A stretch of 64,000 nt of DNA. Origin: Microbacterium keratanolyticum. GTDB lineage: Bacteria; Actinomycetota; Actinomycetes; Actinomycetales; Microbacteriaceae. The notes beneath the pieces are model-generated. The model saw nothing but the letters and a program-made list of their open reading frames with translations, was not told where the DNA came from and made no database searches. Positions 1-7,479 of the stretch are shown piece by piece. Made by a program: the position numbers and the translations under genes. The stretch spans positions 2,046,001 through 2,110,000 of the forward strand of contig NZ_JAFBBQ010000001.1 in assembly GCF_016907255.1 (NCBI RefSeq), given 5' to 3'. How positions within the stretch are numbered: position 1 is the first letter of the stretch; every line of letters starts with the position of its first letter.

Positions 1-117
1 GAAGAGAAGCAGGCGGATTCCCAGCATGAGGGTCGCCCGGTGGGCTCACCCGAGCCGGTCGCTACCCACTCCGTTCAGGCCGCGGACGAGGACGGTCCCG
101 ATATATTGTCCAGGTGA
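1..117 (+). CDS. C-terminal end of an unidentified protein (partial)
   Basis: An open frame enters at base 1 and runs 38 codons to a TGA at 115-117. The residues are hydrophilic, mostly Glu, Asp, Pro, Ser and Ala, as in a disordered C-terminal tail. Most third positions are G or C, as in neighbouring genes. Its stop overlaps the GTG start of the next gene in a GTGA tetranucleotide, a common arrangement in this window. No family can be recognised from so little sequence, and a chance open frame is possible. Confidence 0.4.
   Translation, partial: EEKQADSQHEGRPVGSPEPVATHSVQAADEDGPDILSR
102..107 (+). promoter_or_regulatory. -10-like element, leaderless type
   Basis: TATATT ends 6 nt before the GTG at 114. 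No Shine-Dalgarno is visible, and the spacing matches the TAnnnT pattern before many other starts here. Confidence 0.5.
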
Positions 118-707
118 AGATTCGATACGTAACCGCTCTTGCACTCGGCTCCCTGCTGGTTCTGACGGGCTGCGCCGCTCAGGCGCCGCAGCGCCCCGCA
201 GATCCAGACGGGGCTACCGATGCCGTCGCCGCTTCCGAGGGCGATGCGACCTCCGGGGCATCCGCCCTGGCATCGATCACCAGTTGCGACCAGGTCGCAG
301 ATGCCGTCGCCCCGTTCATCGAGAACCTCGTTCCCATGGAAGACAACGCCGTCGACGAGTGGGGTGTGACCTGCTCGTGGGAGGCTGCGGAAGACGAGAC
401 CGACTTCGCCAACAACCGTTCCGTCGAGGTGGGCATCGCTCCCAACGAGTCCGGCACGCCGATGCCAGATCCGTCGCTCGTCACGGCGATGGACGGCGGG
501 GCGCTCATCGAAGACGCCTGGGTGTCCGACAACGACGGCGTCGCCTTCTCGCTGACCATGGGCATCGCCGTCGCCGGGGTTACCGCGACGACGGTCTGGT
601 TCCCCGGCTTCCAGGCGAACATCACCGGCGGCACCTGGGGCGACTACCCGGCGCTGGACGGCCCCGCCGCCGTCCAGATCGTGAAGACCCTGCTCCCGAA
701 CCCCTAG
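114..707 (+). CDS. secreted lipoprotein, function unknown
   Basis: This 197-residue protein has a lipoprotein signal: KIR at the N-terminus, a hydrophobic stretch, then the lipobox LTGC with the lipidated Cys near residue 20. The mature part begins with an Ala/Pro/Asp-rich linker. A globular domain with two cysteines (SCDQVADAV and TCSWEAAED) follows, which could form a disulfide, as in DUF3558-like lipoproteins. It should sit on the outer face of the membrane. The GTG start is supported by a TATATT element 6 nt upstream. It ends at a terminator hairpin shared with the convergent ABC exporter. No specific function is assigned. Confidence 0.8.
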   Translation: MKIRYVTALALGSLLVLTGCAAQAPQRPADPDGATDAVAASEGDATSGASALASITSCDQVADAVAPFIENLVPMEDNAVDEWGVTCSWEAAEDETDFANNRSVEVGIAPNESGTPMPDPSLVTAMDGGALIEDAWVSDNDGVAFSLTMGIAVAGVTATTVWFPGFQANITGGTWGDYPALDGPAAVQIVKTLLPNP

Positions 708-714
708 TCCGCGA

Positions 715-744
715 GTGTGCCCCTCCACTGTCAGAGGGGCACAC
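715..744. terminator. bidirectional terminator hairpin
   Basis: An 11-bp perfect stem (GTGTGCCCCTC / GAGGGGCACAC) with an 8-nt loop lies between the convergent lipoprotein and ABC permease genes. Confidence 0.75.
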
Positions 745-756
745 TCCGCATCATTG

Positions 757-1536
757 TCAGCTGCTGCGGCGGATCGCCCGCACGCCGACGATGAGGCCCA
801 CGGCCGCGACCGCCACTGCCGCGAGCCATCCCCACAGCACCGTGATGTCGGCGAGGTCTCCTGCGAACAGTGCGCGTTCGGCCTGCACGATCCAGTTGAC
901 CGGATTGACGGCGGCGACTCCGCGCATCCACTCAGGCGCGGCGTCCAGAGGCAGCAGCATCCCCGAGAGGATCAGCAAGGGGAAGATCAGCATCTGCTGC
1001 ACGCCCCAGAACAGCCATTCGCGCTCTTTCGAGGCGATCGCCAGCGCGTAGGACAGTGAGCCGAGCCCGATGCCGAACACCGCCAGCAGCGCCAGGCCGA
1101 TCACGAGTCCGAGCGGGTTGACCGCGAATCCGAATGTCCAGGCGATCGCCACGATCACGAGTGCCTGGATCACGATCGGCGCGACCTCCTTGAGCGCACG
1201 ACCCGTGAGCAGCGAGGAGCGGGCGAGAGGGGCGACCAGCGTGCGCTCGTGCGAGCCGGTCATCATCTCGTACTGCAGGTTCGAGCCCGTGGCACCGGTG
1301 CCGAAGAGCACGATCATGACGAGCACCCCGGGGACGAACCAGGCGAGGGTCTCCGCGGGCGGCTCTCCTGAGCTTCCGATCAGCAGCGGTCCGAAAAGCC
1401 CCAGGAAGACGAGCGGCTGCAGAAGGCTGAAGATCATCGTGAACGGATCGCGCAGCACCGGCTTGAGCTCGCGGGTGAGGACGTTCCTGGTATCGCGCAG
1501 CAGGTGCGGACGCACGAGCGTGTCGGGGGTGGTCAT
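757..1536 (-). CDS. ABC-2 type exporter permease (DrrB-like)
   Basis: This 259-residue integral membrane protein has about six hydrophobic segments and the N-terminal cytoplasmic pattern of ABC-2 permeases (RNVLTRELKPVLRDPF). It would form the transmembrane half of a drug or lipid exporter with the ATPase encoded just upstream. The two genes overlap by 4 bp (ATGA), so they are translationally coupled. The family includes daunorubicin/doxorubicin exporters and many transporters of unknown substrate, and the sequence does not reveal the substrate here. A WYL regulator divergent from the pair may control it. Confidence 0.9.
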   Translation of the reverse strand: MTTPDTLVRPHLLRDTRNVLTRELKPVLRDPFTMIFSLLQPLVFLGLFGPLLIGSSGEPPAETLAWFVPGVLVMIVLFGTGATGSNLQYEMMTGSHERTLVAPLARSSLLTGRALKEVAPIVIQALVIVAIAWTFGFAVNPLGLVIGLALLAVFGIGLGSLSYALAIASKEREWLFWGVQQMLIFPLLILSGMLLPLDAAPEWMRGVAAVNPVNWIVQAERALFAGDLADITVLWGWLAAVAVAAVGLIVGVRAIRRSS

Positions 1537-2588
1537 GAGCGGACTCCTGTCTCGGTGATGGCAGCGGGGACGGTGATGGTCGTGGCGTCGGATGCCGAAT
1601 CGACGGGCGCGGCATCGCCGCCCTCGCCCGCCTCCCGCAGCGTGCGTCCAGTGAGGGCGAGGAAGACGTCATCGAGAGTCGGCGGAACGCCGGTCGCGCG
1701 AACGACGCGGACATCCGCGGCATCCAGTTCCCGCAGCACGACGGGCAGCAGACGGGCTCCGTCCTGCGCCGTCAGCGACAATGACGTCCCGTCGATCGTG
1801 ATCTCGCCAGGGGTGAGGCGGCTCACGATGGTGTGTGCGTGCGCGGCCTCCGCCGCATCCGCGAAGCCGAACGTCAGCACGTCGCCGGCGAGCTGCGCCT
1901 TCAGCGCTGCGGCGTCGTCGTCGGCGATGATGCGGCCGCGATCCATGACCATGACTCGTTCGGCGTAGCGGTCGGCCTCTTCGAGATAGTGCGTCGTGAG
2001 GAACACGGTCGTGCCGTGTTGCGCGCGCAGCGTGAGGATGTGCTCCCACAGGTTGGCGCGGCTCTGCGGGTCGAGGCCTGTCGAGGGCTCGTCGAGGAAG
2101 AGCAGGGGAGGAGCGTGCATGAGTCCCAGCGCCACGTCGAGTCGTCGCTTCTGCCCTCCGCTCAACTGCTGCACCGATCGCGTCGCGAACGATCCGAGAT
2201 CCAGGGACTCGATGAGCTCGTTCGCGCGGCGAATGCTGTCGCGTTTCGACATTCCGTAGAACGCGCCCTGGCTGAGCAGTTCATCTCGCACGCGCTGCGA
2301 GAAGCTTCCGCTGGTGAGCTGGCCGACATACCCGATCCGTGCGCGCACGCCCGCAGCATTCGTGCGGATGTCGTGGCCGACAACCCGTGCGGAACCGGAC
2401 GTCGGCGGGATCAGCGTCGTGAGCATGCGTAGGCTCGTCGACTTCCCGGCGCCGTTCGGGCCCAGGAAGGCGACGAGCTCGCCACGTGCGGCCGTGAAGG
2501 TCAGGTCGCTTACCGCGGCGACCTGCGCCTTCTTGACGGTGAAGACCTTGCTCAGGCCTTCGGTCTCGATGATGGGTTCGTGTGTCAT
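1533..2588 (-). CDS. ABC exporter ATP-binding protein (DrrA-like)
   Basis: This 351-residue ABC ATPase has Walker A (GPNGAGKS), the Q-loop region, the signature LSGGQKRRLD, Walker B with LLFLDEPSTGLD, and the H-loop in TTHYLEEAD. A C-terminal domain after residue 230 is typical of the DrrA/CcmA-like exporter family. The frame stays open further upstream, but the start used here (MTHEPIIETEGL) begins where family similarity begins. It also has a TACGCT element exactly 6 nt ahead of it, consistent with leaderless transcription. It pairs with the overlapping permease gene. The substrate is unknown. Confidence 0.93.
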   Translation of the reverse strand: MTHEPIIETEGLSKVFTVKKAQVAAVSDLTFTAARGELVAFLGPNGAGKSTSLRMLTTLIPPTSGSARVVGHDIRTNAAGVRARIGYVGQLTSGSFSQRVRDELLSQGAFYGMSKRDSIRRANELIESLDLGSFATRSVQQLSGGQKRRLDVALGLMHAPPLLFLDEPSTGLDPQSRANLWEHILTLRAQHGTTVFLTTHYLEEADRYAERVMVMDRGRIIADDDAAALKAQLAGDVLTFGFADAAEAAHAHTIVSRLTPGEITIDGTSLSLTAQDGARLLPVVLRELDAADVRVVRATGVPPTLDDVFLALTGRTLREAGEGGDAAPVDSASDATTITVPAAITETGVRS

Positions 2589-2594
2589 GCCGCG

Positions 2595-2600
2595 AGCGTA
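2595..2600 (-). promoter_or_regulatory. -10-like element, leaderless type
   Basis: On the minus strand TACGCT ends 6 nt before the ATG at 2588. It lies in the short intergenic region shared with the divergent WYL regulator. Confidence 0.5.
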
Positions 2601-2649
2601 GAAAACGATGCGGACAGATCCTGTCCTGGATGCATGAGAATCTTGGAAC

Positions 2650-3678
2650 ATGTCCGACACCACGTCACGCGCCCTCGCACTGCTCAACCTGCTGCAGACG
2701 CACCGGCACTGGCCGGGCGGTGAGCTGGCCGCACGGCTCGGAGTCACCGAGCGCACGGTGCGCCGCGACGTGGATCGTCTGCGCGAGCTCGGTTACCGCG
2801 TCGAGTCGACGCCGGGGTCCGCGGGCGGATACCGGCTCGAAGCCGGCAGCGCGCTGCCGCCCCTTCTGCTGACGGACGATGAAGCCGTCACGATGGCGAT
2901 CGGTCTGCGGGTGGCGGCGACCCAGCAGTTGTCGGGCGGAGCGGATCTCACGCTCACGGCCCTCGCGAAACTCGAGCAGGTGCTTCCCCCGGCGCTGCGC
3001 CAGCGGGTGCACGCGCTCGCCGCATCGATCCAGACAACACCGGGGATGGGGGTGGCGATCACGGTTTCCCCGGCGGTCCTCGGTGAACTTGCCCTCGCGA
3101 CGCGGGACACCGAGCGCTTGCGCCTCCGCTATGTCGACGCGGAGGGGCGGGAGAGCATCCGCCGGGTCGAGCCGCACGCACTGGCTCCCGCGGGGCGCAA
3201 GTGGTTCGTGCTGTGCTGGGACCTCGATCGTGACGACTGGCGCACCTTCCGCGTGGACCGGATCGAGTCGGTCGAGCATACGCGCGTGCTGTTCAGCCGC
3301 CACGAGATCAGCGCTGAGGAGGTCGACGAGCTCATCGCCGTCGCGGCATCCTGGACGCCACAGAAGGTCGAAGCCGATGCGGTCATGGAGCTTCCGCTCG
3401 CCGAGGTGCAGGCGCAGTTCGGTCCATGGGCGCAGGGCGCGACCGCAGAGGATGTCGGGCACACGCGGTGGCCCTTCGGCGGCGCCGACTGGCGGGAGGC
3501 GATGTACGGGATGCTCTGGATCCCCGAGGGCGTGGAGTACACGACGACATTCCCCGAGCCCGAGCGTGCCGCGTTGAGAGAGGCGCTGGGGCGGATGCTG
3601 CGCGCCCTTGACGCTCCGGCTCCTCGCGATCCGCAGTCATCCGCGGACGCATTGGGATATCCCAGGCAACACACCTAG
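2650..3678 (+). CDS. WYL-domain transcriptional regulator (DeoR/HTH_11 type)
   Basis: This 342-residue regulator has an N-terminal winged helix-turn-helix (residues about 5-60, with TERTVRRDVDRLRELGY typical of HTH_11/DeoR). A central WYL domain (about residues 140-215, RKWFVLCWDLDRDDWRTF) and a C-terminal extension follow. WYL domains sense ligands, in some cases nucleic acids. The gene is divergent from the DrrAB-type exporter across 61 bp, so local control of the exporter and autoregulation are likely (inference). GAGAAT about 7 nt before the ATG may be its -10 element. Confidence 0.9.
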   Translation: MSDTTSRALALLNLLQTHRHWPGGELAARLGVTERTVRRDVDRLRELGYRVESTPGSAGGYRLEAGSALPPLLLTDDEAVTMAIGLRVAATQQLSGGADLTLTALAKLEQVLPPALRQRVHALAASIQTTPGMGVAITVSPAVLGELALATRDTERLRLRYVDAEGRESIRRVEPHALAPAGRKWFVLCWDLDRDDWRTFRVDRIESVEHTRVLFSRHEISAEEVDELIAVAASWTPQKVEADAVMELPLAEVQAQFGPWAQGATAEDVGHTRWPFGGADWREAMYGMLWIPEGVEYTTTFPEPERAALREALGRMLRALDAPAPRDPQSSADALGYPRQHT

Positions 3679-3713
3679 CCGCCGAAGTCACGGCCCGGTA
3701 ACGTCGGGGTCAT

Positions 3714-3786
3714 CGCGGCGATCCGGGCGGTCCCGGGCCTCAGTTCATACCTGCGGGCGTTGCGGGTTCGACTCCCGCCGTCGCGT
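3714..3786 (+). tRNA. tRNA-like element with a CAT anticodon loop, possibly a pseudo-tRNA
   Basis: A 73-nt segment folds as a degenerate cloverleaf. Bases 3714-3720 pair with 3779-3785 as a 7-bp acceptor stem with one G-U. The T arm at 3762-3778 is a perfect 5-bp stem around TTCGACT, with every conserved T-loop position. The anticodon loop at 3744-3750 is TTCATAC, i.e. T33, anticodon CAT and A37, on a stem with 4 of 5 pairs. The D arm is poor: 3 of 4 pairs and no A14 or A21. The variable loop is 6 nt. No CCA is encoded; CTA follows. It may be a decayed tRNA-Met, a non-canonical tRNA, or an unusually good coincidence. Confidence 0.35.
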
Positions 3787-3810
3787 CTACCTCGCAGTGA
3801 CGGGCTCCGC

Positions 3811-3816
3811 TAGCCT
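3811..3816 (+). promoter_or_regulatory. -10-like element, leaderless type
   Basis: TAGCCT ends 6 nt before the ATG at 3823, with no Shine-Dalgarno in between. Confidence 0.5.
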
Positions 3817-3822
3817 GAGCGC

Positions 3823-4380
3823 ATGACACGCGTCTGGCTGTCCGGATGGGAGTGGGAGTGCTGTGGCGATCCCTTCGCCGTCGGCGATTTGGTGGATTTC
3901 GGCATCCAGTCGCGTACCGTCGACGCATTCCTCATCGACGCCCTCGGAGTTGAGCTCGCAGCCACCGTGGACGCGGCGGAGTCACACCACGAAGAGGAGT
4001 ACACCGATCACGTGCGCGGACGCGTCGCGGCGGTCCACGCCGTCACGCAGGATTCCATTCAACGCTGGTCGCTGCGGCGACCCGGACACGGGGCACCGCC
4101 GGATGCGGTCATGCCGCCGGACGGCGAGCAGTGGCCATTGAACGGACTGAGTCTCGGCAACGGTGTGTTCGTGGGGTCCCGACCGACCCGCTACATCTCC
4201 GAAAACGTCCCGGTCCCGAACTCGGCGGCGCTCGTCTCCGTCCGCGGTGTACGCCTCCCCGGCGAACGCGAAGACGATACGCCTGTCGATCGCACGGGCG
4301 ACCCTCCGCCGGAGCGCCTCATCCGCACGCAGCCCGGATGGCTCGTCGATGTCGACGAACAGGCTGTCGCCGGGCAATAG
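3823..4380 (+). CDS. conserved hypothetical protein, DUF6578-like
   Basis: This 185-residue soluble protein starts with RVWLSGWEWECCGDPF, a pattern I associate with the actinobacterial DUF6578 family. No signal peptide or membrane segment is seen. A paired Cys motif (ECCGD) near residue 13 could bind metal, but this is speculative. The C-terminal part is Arg/Pro/Asp-rich. A TAGCCT element 6 nt upstream supports the start. It is followed 36 nt later by a DUF4287 gene. The function is unknown. Confidence 0.7.
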   Translation: MTRVWLSGWEWECCGDPFAVGDLVDFGIQSRTVDAFLIDALGVELAATVDAAESHHEEEYTDHVRGRVAAVHAVTQDSIQRWSLRRPGHGAPPDAVMPPDGEQWPLNGLSLGNGVFVGSRPTRYISENVPVPNSAALVSVRGVRLPGEREDDTPVDRTGDPPPERLIRTQPGWLVDVDEQAVAGQ

Positions 4381-4416
4381 ACTGACCCGCACGGTCCCCG
4401 ACGATCAGGAGCATCC

Positions 4417-4707
4417 ATGTCCTTCCAGGCGTATCTCGACAAGGCAGAAGAGCAGACCGGTCTCACGCCGCGCCAGTTCATCGCGCTCGCGAAGGAGCAG
4501 GGGTTCGACGAGAACACGAAGTCGTCGGTCGTGCTCAACTGGCTCAAGCAGGAGCACGGCCTCGGGCACGGTCACGCGCAGGCGATGGTGCACGTGATCC
4601 TGAAGGGGCCCAAGATCAGCAGCAAGCACGTCGGCACCGGTGGCACGCACAGCGATGCCTCCGACACGCTGTGGCTCGATGGCAAGGCGAGCAACCCGAA
4701 CGGCTAG
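4417..4707 (+). CDS. DUF4287 domain protein
   Basis: This 96-residue protein matches the DUF4287 pattern: MSFQAYLDKAEEQTG, then FIALAKEQGF and VLNWLKQEHGLGHGHAQAMVH. It is probably a small helical cytosolic protein, and the family has no established biochemical role. The ATG has a good ribosome binding site (AGGAG) 7-8 nt upstream. A TAGACT element at 4378-4383, overlapping the end of the previous gene, could give a short leader. Its stop overlaps that of the convergent SDR gene, and no terminator separates them. Confidence 0.85.
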   Translation: MSFQAYLDKAEEQTGLTPRQFIALAKEQGFDENTKSSVVLNWLKQEHGLGHGHAQAMVHVILKGPKISSKHVGTGGTHSDASDTLWLDGKASNPNG

Positions 4708-5345
4708 CTCAGGTCGCGCACGCCGTCGTTGAGCTCGGCGGCATCCTTCGTCCAGAGGTCAAGGAAAGCCGGTGTCAGAACCGAGGCATCGAGCGCCTTC
4801 ACGCGGAAGATGACGGATGCTGCGCGCAGCGGCGCTCCGGAGTCTCGGGCGGTCTTCGCGAAGCCGTGTGCGACGGCACGCGCCCACGCTTCCGCCGCGG
4901 CCTTGACCGCTGCATAGTTCGCGCCACCGGCGAGCGGACGCGCGACGGCCGTCGACGAGACGATCGCGAAGCGACCGGCATCCGATTCCTGCAGTGCCGC
5001 GTCGAAGGCGCGACTCGTCGCACGCACCGCCTCCAGCGAGGGGAGGAGCGCCGCAAAGTCGGCATCCGACTGTCCAGCCAATCCGCCGCCTCCGCGCCAG
5101 CCGCCGACAAGTGGCAGGACGCCGTCCACCTGGTCGAGGCGCTCAGCGAGCGACTGCATGTCCGAGAGCGACGTCCCATCCGCGACCTCGACCTGCGCAC
5201 CGGCCGCCTGCAACGGTTCGAGGCGCTCGGCCGATCGGCCCGTCGCGACCACGCGTGCGCCGGCCGCGATCAGCGTCGTTGCAAGAGTGAGACCCGCGGC
5301 GCTCGTGGCACCGGCGAGGACGATGGTTCGTTCGCTGACAGTCAT
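4704..5345 (-). CDS. short-chain dehydrogenase/reductase (SDR) family protein
   Basis: This 213-residue Rossmann-fold oxidoreductase has a variant cofactor motif (GATSAAGLTLA) near the N-terminus, a Ser in IVSSTAVAR, and the catalytic Tyr-x-x-x-Lys in YAAVKAA. That gives a plausible Ser-Tyr-Lys triad. The usual NNAG is replaced by PLVGG. The start at MTVSERTIVLAG was chosen because it sits just before the nucleotide-binding motif and has GGTGGGA upstream. It lies downstream of the DUF6421 gene on the same strand, separated by a strong hairpin, so partial co-transcription is possible. The substrate is unknown. Confidence 0.87.
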   Translation of the reverse strand: MTVSERTIVLAGATSAAGLTLATTLIAAGARVVATGRSAERLEPLQAAGAQVEVADGTSLSDMQSLAERLDQVDGVLPLVGGWRGGGGLAGQSDADFAALLPSLEAVRATSRAFDAALQESDAGRFAIVSSTAVARPLAGGANYAAVKAAAEAWARAVAHGFAKTARDSGAPLRAASVIFRVKALDASVLTPAFLDLWTKDAAELNDGVRDLS

Positions 5346-5370
5346 GATTCCCACCTTCGCGGATCGGAGC

Positions 5371-5424
5371 GGGTTCTGCGACCGCACACGGCGGGACACC
5401 CCGCACTGTGCGGCCGCAGAACCC
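5371..5424 (-). terminator. long hairpin between the DUF6421 and SDR genes
   Basis: Arms 5371-5388 and 5407-5424 are 18 bp with one mismatch and an 18-nt loop. It lacks a T tract, so it could be a terminator, attenuator or processing site. Confidence 0.55.
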
Positions 5425-5471
5425 TCGCGTCCCCAGCTGCTGCGTGCCGCGACGCGGCCGCAGCAGGTCTC

Positions 5472-6899
5472 TCAGTCGTCGCTGCCGCGAATGCCGGCGG
5501 TCGACTCGATGACCGGCTTCATCTTCTTGTCGAGTGCTTCGAAGAACATCGACAGAGGGAACTCGTCGTCGAGCACCGCATCCGTGTAGCCCTTCGGGGG
5601 CCCCGCGAGGACCTCGTCCGACAGGCCCCGCGCCCACACCGACGCGGGGTGCGGGGTCACCGTGGCGCGCACGAGGTCGTACGCCGCCAGCCAGTGAGCC
5701 GTCTTCGGGCGGTCGATCGAACGCCAGTACAGGTCGTCGATCGCCTCTCCCAGAGCGACGACCGCGTCGGGCACGCCGTCCCAGTCGAAGGCGAGGGCCG
5801 TGTCGGTCCAGTGCAGCACGCCGCGCTGGTGCAGCCAGGCGAAGAGCAGCTGTCCGCCGAGGCCGTCGTAGTTGCGCACGCGTGAGCCGGTGATCGCGAA
5901 GCGGAAGATGCGGTCGAAGATCACCGCGTACTGCACGAGTCCCGCGTGGTCGAGTGTCTCGCGCTCGATCTCCGTGAGGTCGTCGCGCGCGGCGAGCGCC
6001 CGCTCGATCTTCACCGATTCGCGGAACGCGGTCAGGTCGCAGCGCAGCTCCTCCAGAGAGTAGAGGAAGTACGGCATGCGCTGCTTGATCATGAACGGAT
6101 CGAACGGCAGGTCGCCGCGCATGTGCGTGCGGTCGTGAATGATGTCCCACATCACGAACGTCTTCTCGGTCAGATCCTGATCGTCGAGCATCGCCGCGGC
6201 ACGCTCGGGCAGGTCGAGCTTGGTGATCTCGGACGCCGCGCGCACGACCCGGCGGTACCGCGCCGCCTCCCGGTCCTGGAAGATCGCACCCCACGTGAAC
6301 GTGGGAATCTCGCGCATGGCGACGGTCTCCGGAAAAAGTACGGCGGAGTTCGTGTCATATCCGGGCGTGAAATCGATCAGGCGCAGTGAGACGAAGAGCT
6401 TGTTGCCGTAGTCGCCGGCCTCAAGTTCCGCGATGAACTCCGGCCAGATGGCCTGCACGATGAGCGCCTCGACGAGCCGCTGGTTCGAGCCGTTCTGCGT
6501 GTACATCGGGAAGACCACGAGGTGGCGGATGCCATCGACGCGGTGCTGTTGCGGCTGAAATGCGACGAGCGAGTCGTAGAAGTCGGGAACGCCGAATCCT
6601 TCCGCCACCCAGCGATCGAAGTCGACGATGGATGCGTTCAGATAGGCGGAATCATGCGGAAAAGCGGGTGCCAGCGCGCGGATGCCCGCGGTGAGAGCGG
6701 CGACGAGTTCCGTCGCGGCCGGGTGCAGCGCAGCATCCGGGATCGACCCGTCTGCGCTCTGCAGGTCACGAAGGGCAACGGCGGCACTCTTGAGCTGCGC
6801 CCACGCGCTAGTGTTCTCGGCAGTGGACGCGTCTTCGACGACCTCGGGTTCGCCGATGACGGACGGTGCGACAACATTGTTCGCGGTGGTGGGGGACAT
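5472..6899 (-). CDS. DUF6421 family protein, function unknown
   Basis: This 475-residue soluble protein matches what I recall as the actinobacterial DUF6421 family. After a disordered acidic N-terminus (about 30 residues) the rest looks like one large alpha/beta or helical domain. His/Asp-rich segments such as MWDIIHDRTHMRGD and FDRWVAEGFGVPDFY could hold an active site or metal, but no known catalytic signature is recognised. A GGAGG ribosome binding site precedes the ATG. It is divergent from an Lrp/AsnC regulator with a palindrome between them, and its strand continues into an SDR gene. The set looks like a regulated small metabolic unit. Confidence 0.8.
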   Translation of the reverse strand: MSPTTANNVVAPSVIGEPEVVEDASTAENTSAWAQLKSAAVALRDLQSADGSIPDAALHPAATELVAALTAGIRALAPAFPHDSAYLNASIVDFDRWVAEGFGVPDFYDSLVAFQPQQHRVDGIRHLVVFPMYTQNGSNQRLVEALIVQAIWPEFIAELEAGDYGNKLFVSLRLIDFTPGYDTNSAVLFPETVAMREIPTFTWGAIFQDREAARYRRVVRAASEITKLDLPERAAAMLDDQDLTEKTFVMWDIIHDRTHMRGDLPFDPFMIKQRMPYFLYSLEELRCDLTAFRESVKIERALAARDDLTEIERETLDHAGLVQYAVIFDRIFRFAITGSRVRNYDGLGGQLLFAWLHQRGVLHWTDTALAFDWDGVPDAVVALGEAIDDLYWRSIDRPKTAHWLAAYDLVRATVTPHPASVWARGLSDEVLAGPPKGYTDAVLDDEFPLSMFFEALDKKMKPVIESTAGIRGSDD

Positions 6900-6922
6900 C
6901 AGTGCCTCCGATCGTGAAGTCT

Positions 6923-6939
6923 GCAGGAAATATTCCTGC
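6923..6939. promoter_or_regulatory. palindromic operator, probably Lrp/AsnC-type
   Basis: GCAGGAA-ATA-TTCCTGC is a perfect 7-3-7 inverted repeat in the 71-bp region between the divergent DUF6421 and Lrp-family genes. Its size and AT-rich centre resemble the 15-bp Lrp consensus. Confidence 0.6.
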
Positions 6940-6958
6940 GGTTGACGTTTTCTATGGA

Positions 6959-6964
6959 TAATCT
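6959..6964 (+). promoter_or_regulatory. -10-like element, leaderless type
   Basis: TAATCT ends 6 nt before the ATG at 6971 of the Lrp-family gene. Confidence 0.5.
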
Positions 6965-6970
6965 TACGGC

Positions 6971-7423
6971 ATGGTGGATTCTGTAGACCGGGCGATCCTC
7001 ACCGAGATCTCCCGCGAGGGGCGTGCAACGCTCGCCCAGCTCGCCGACGCTGTCGGCCTGTCGATCTCCGCAGTGCAGTCACGGCTGCGACGGCTGGAGA
7101 CCCGGGGCGTGATCTCCGGGTACCGGGCGATCCTCGACCCCGAGCAGGTGGGAACACCTCTCTCGGCCTTCATCGAGATCACCCCCCTCGACCCGGCCCA
7201 GCCCGACAACGCCCCCGAGCTCCTGCAGCACCTCGAAGCGATCGAGGCCTGCCACTCCATCGCCGGCGACGCCAGCTACATGCTGTTCGTGCGGGTCGCC
7301 TCGCCACGCGCTCTGGAAGAGCTCATCCGCGACATCCGCCTGGCAGCCTCCGTGAGCACCCGATCGACGGTCGTGCTGCAGACGTACTACGAGCACCGGC
7401 CGATCGTTCCGCTGGACGCGTAG
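6971..7423 (+). CDS. Lrp/AsnC family transcriptional regulator
   Basis: This 150-residue regulator has an N-terminal winged helix-turn-helix (VDRAILTEISREGRATLAQL, then SAVQSRLRRLETRGVI) and a C-terminal RAM/AsnC ligand domain from about residue 65. It carries the usual GD.SYMLFVRV pattern that binds amino acids and mediates oligomerisation. The full length is typical. It is divergent from the DUF6421 gene and a perfect palindrome lies between them. Autoregulation and control of DUF6421/SDR are therefore likely (inference). The effector is probably an amino acid but cannot be named. Confidence 0.92.
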   Translation: MVDSVDRAILTEISREGRATLAQLADAVGLSISAVQSRLRRLETRGVISGYRAILDPEQVGTPLSAFIEITPLDPAQPDNAPELLQHLEAIEACHSIAGDASYMLFVRVASPRALEELIRDIRLAASVSTRSTVVLQTYYEHRPIVPLDA

Positions 7424-7479
7424 GTTCGCGGTCTCCGCGCCAATAGGCTGGAGCGATACAGCGCACGGAGAGGAGCCGC

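Noticed and set aside
4378..4383. TAGACT at the end of the DUF6578-like gene as a leaderless element.
   Set aside because: It is 33 nt from the next ATG, which has its own Shine-Dalgarno. It may still be a normal promoter but does not fit the 6-nt rule.
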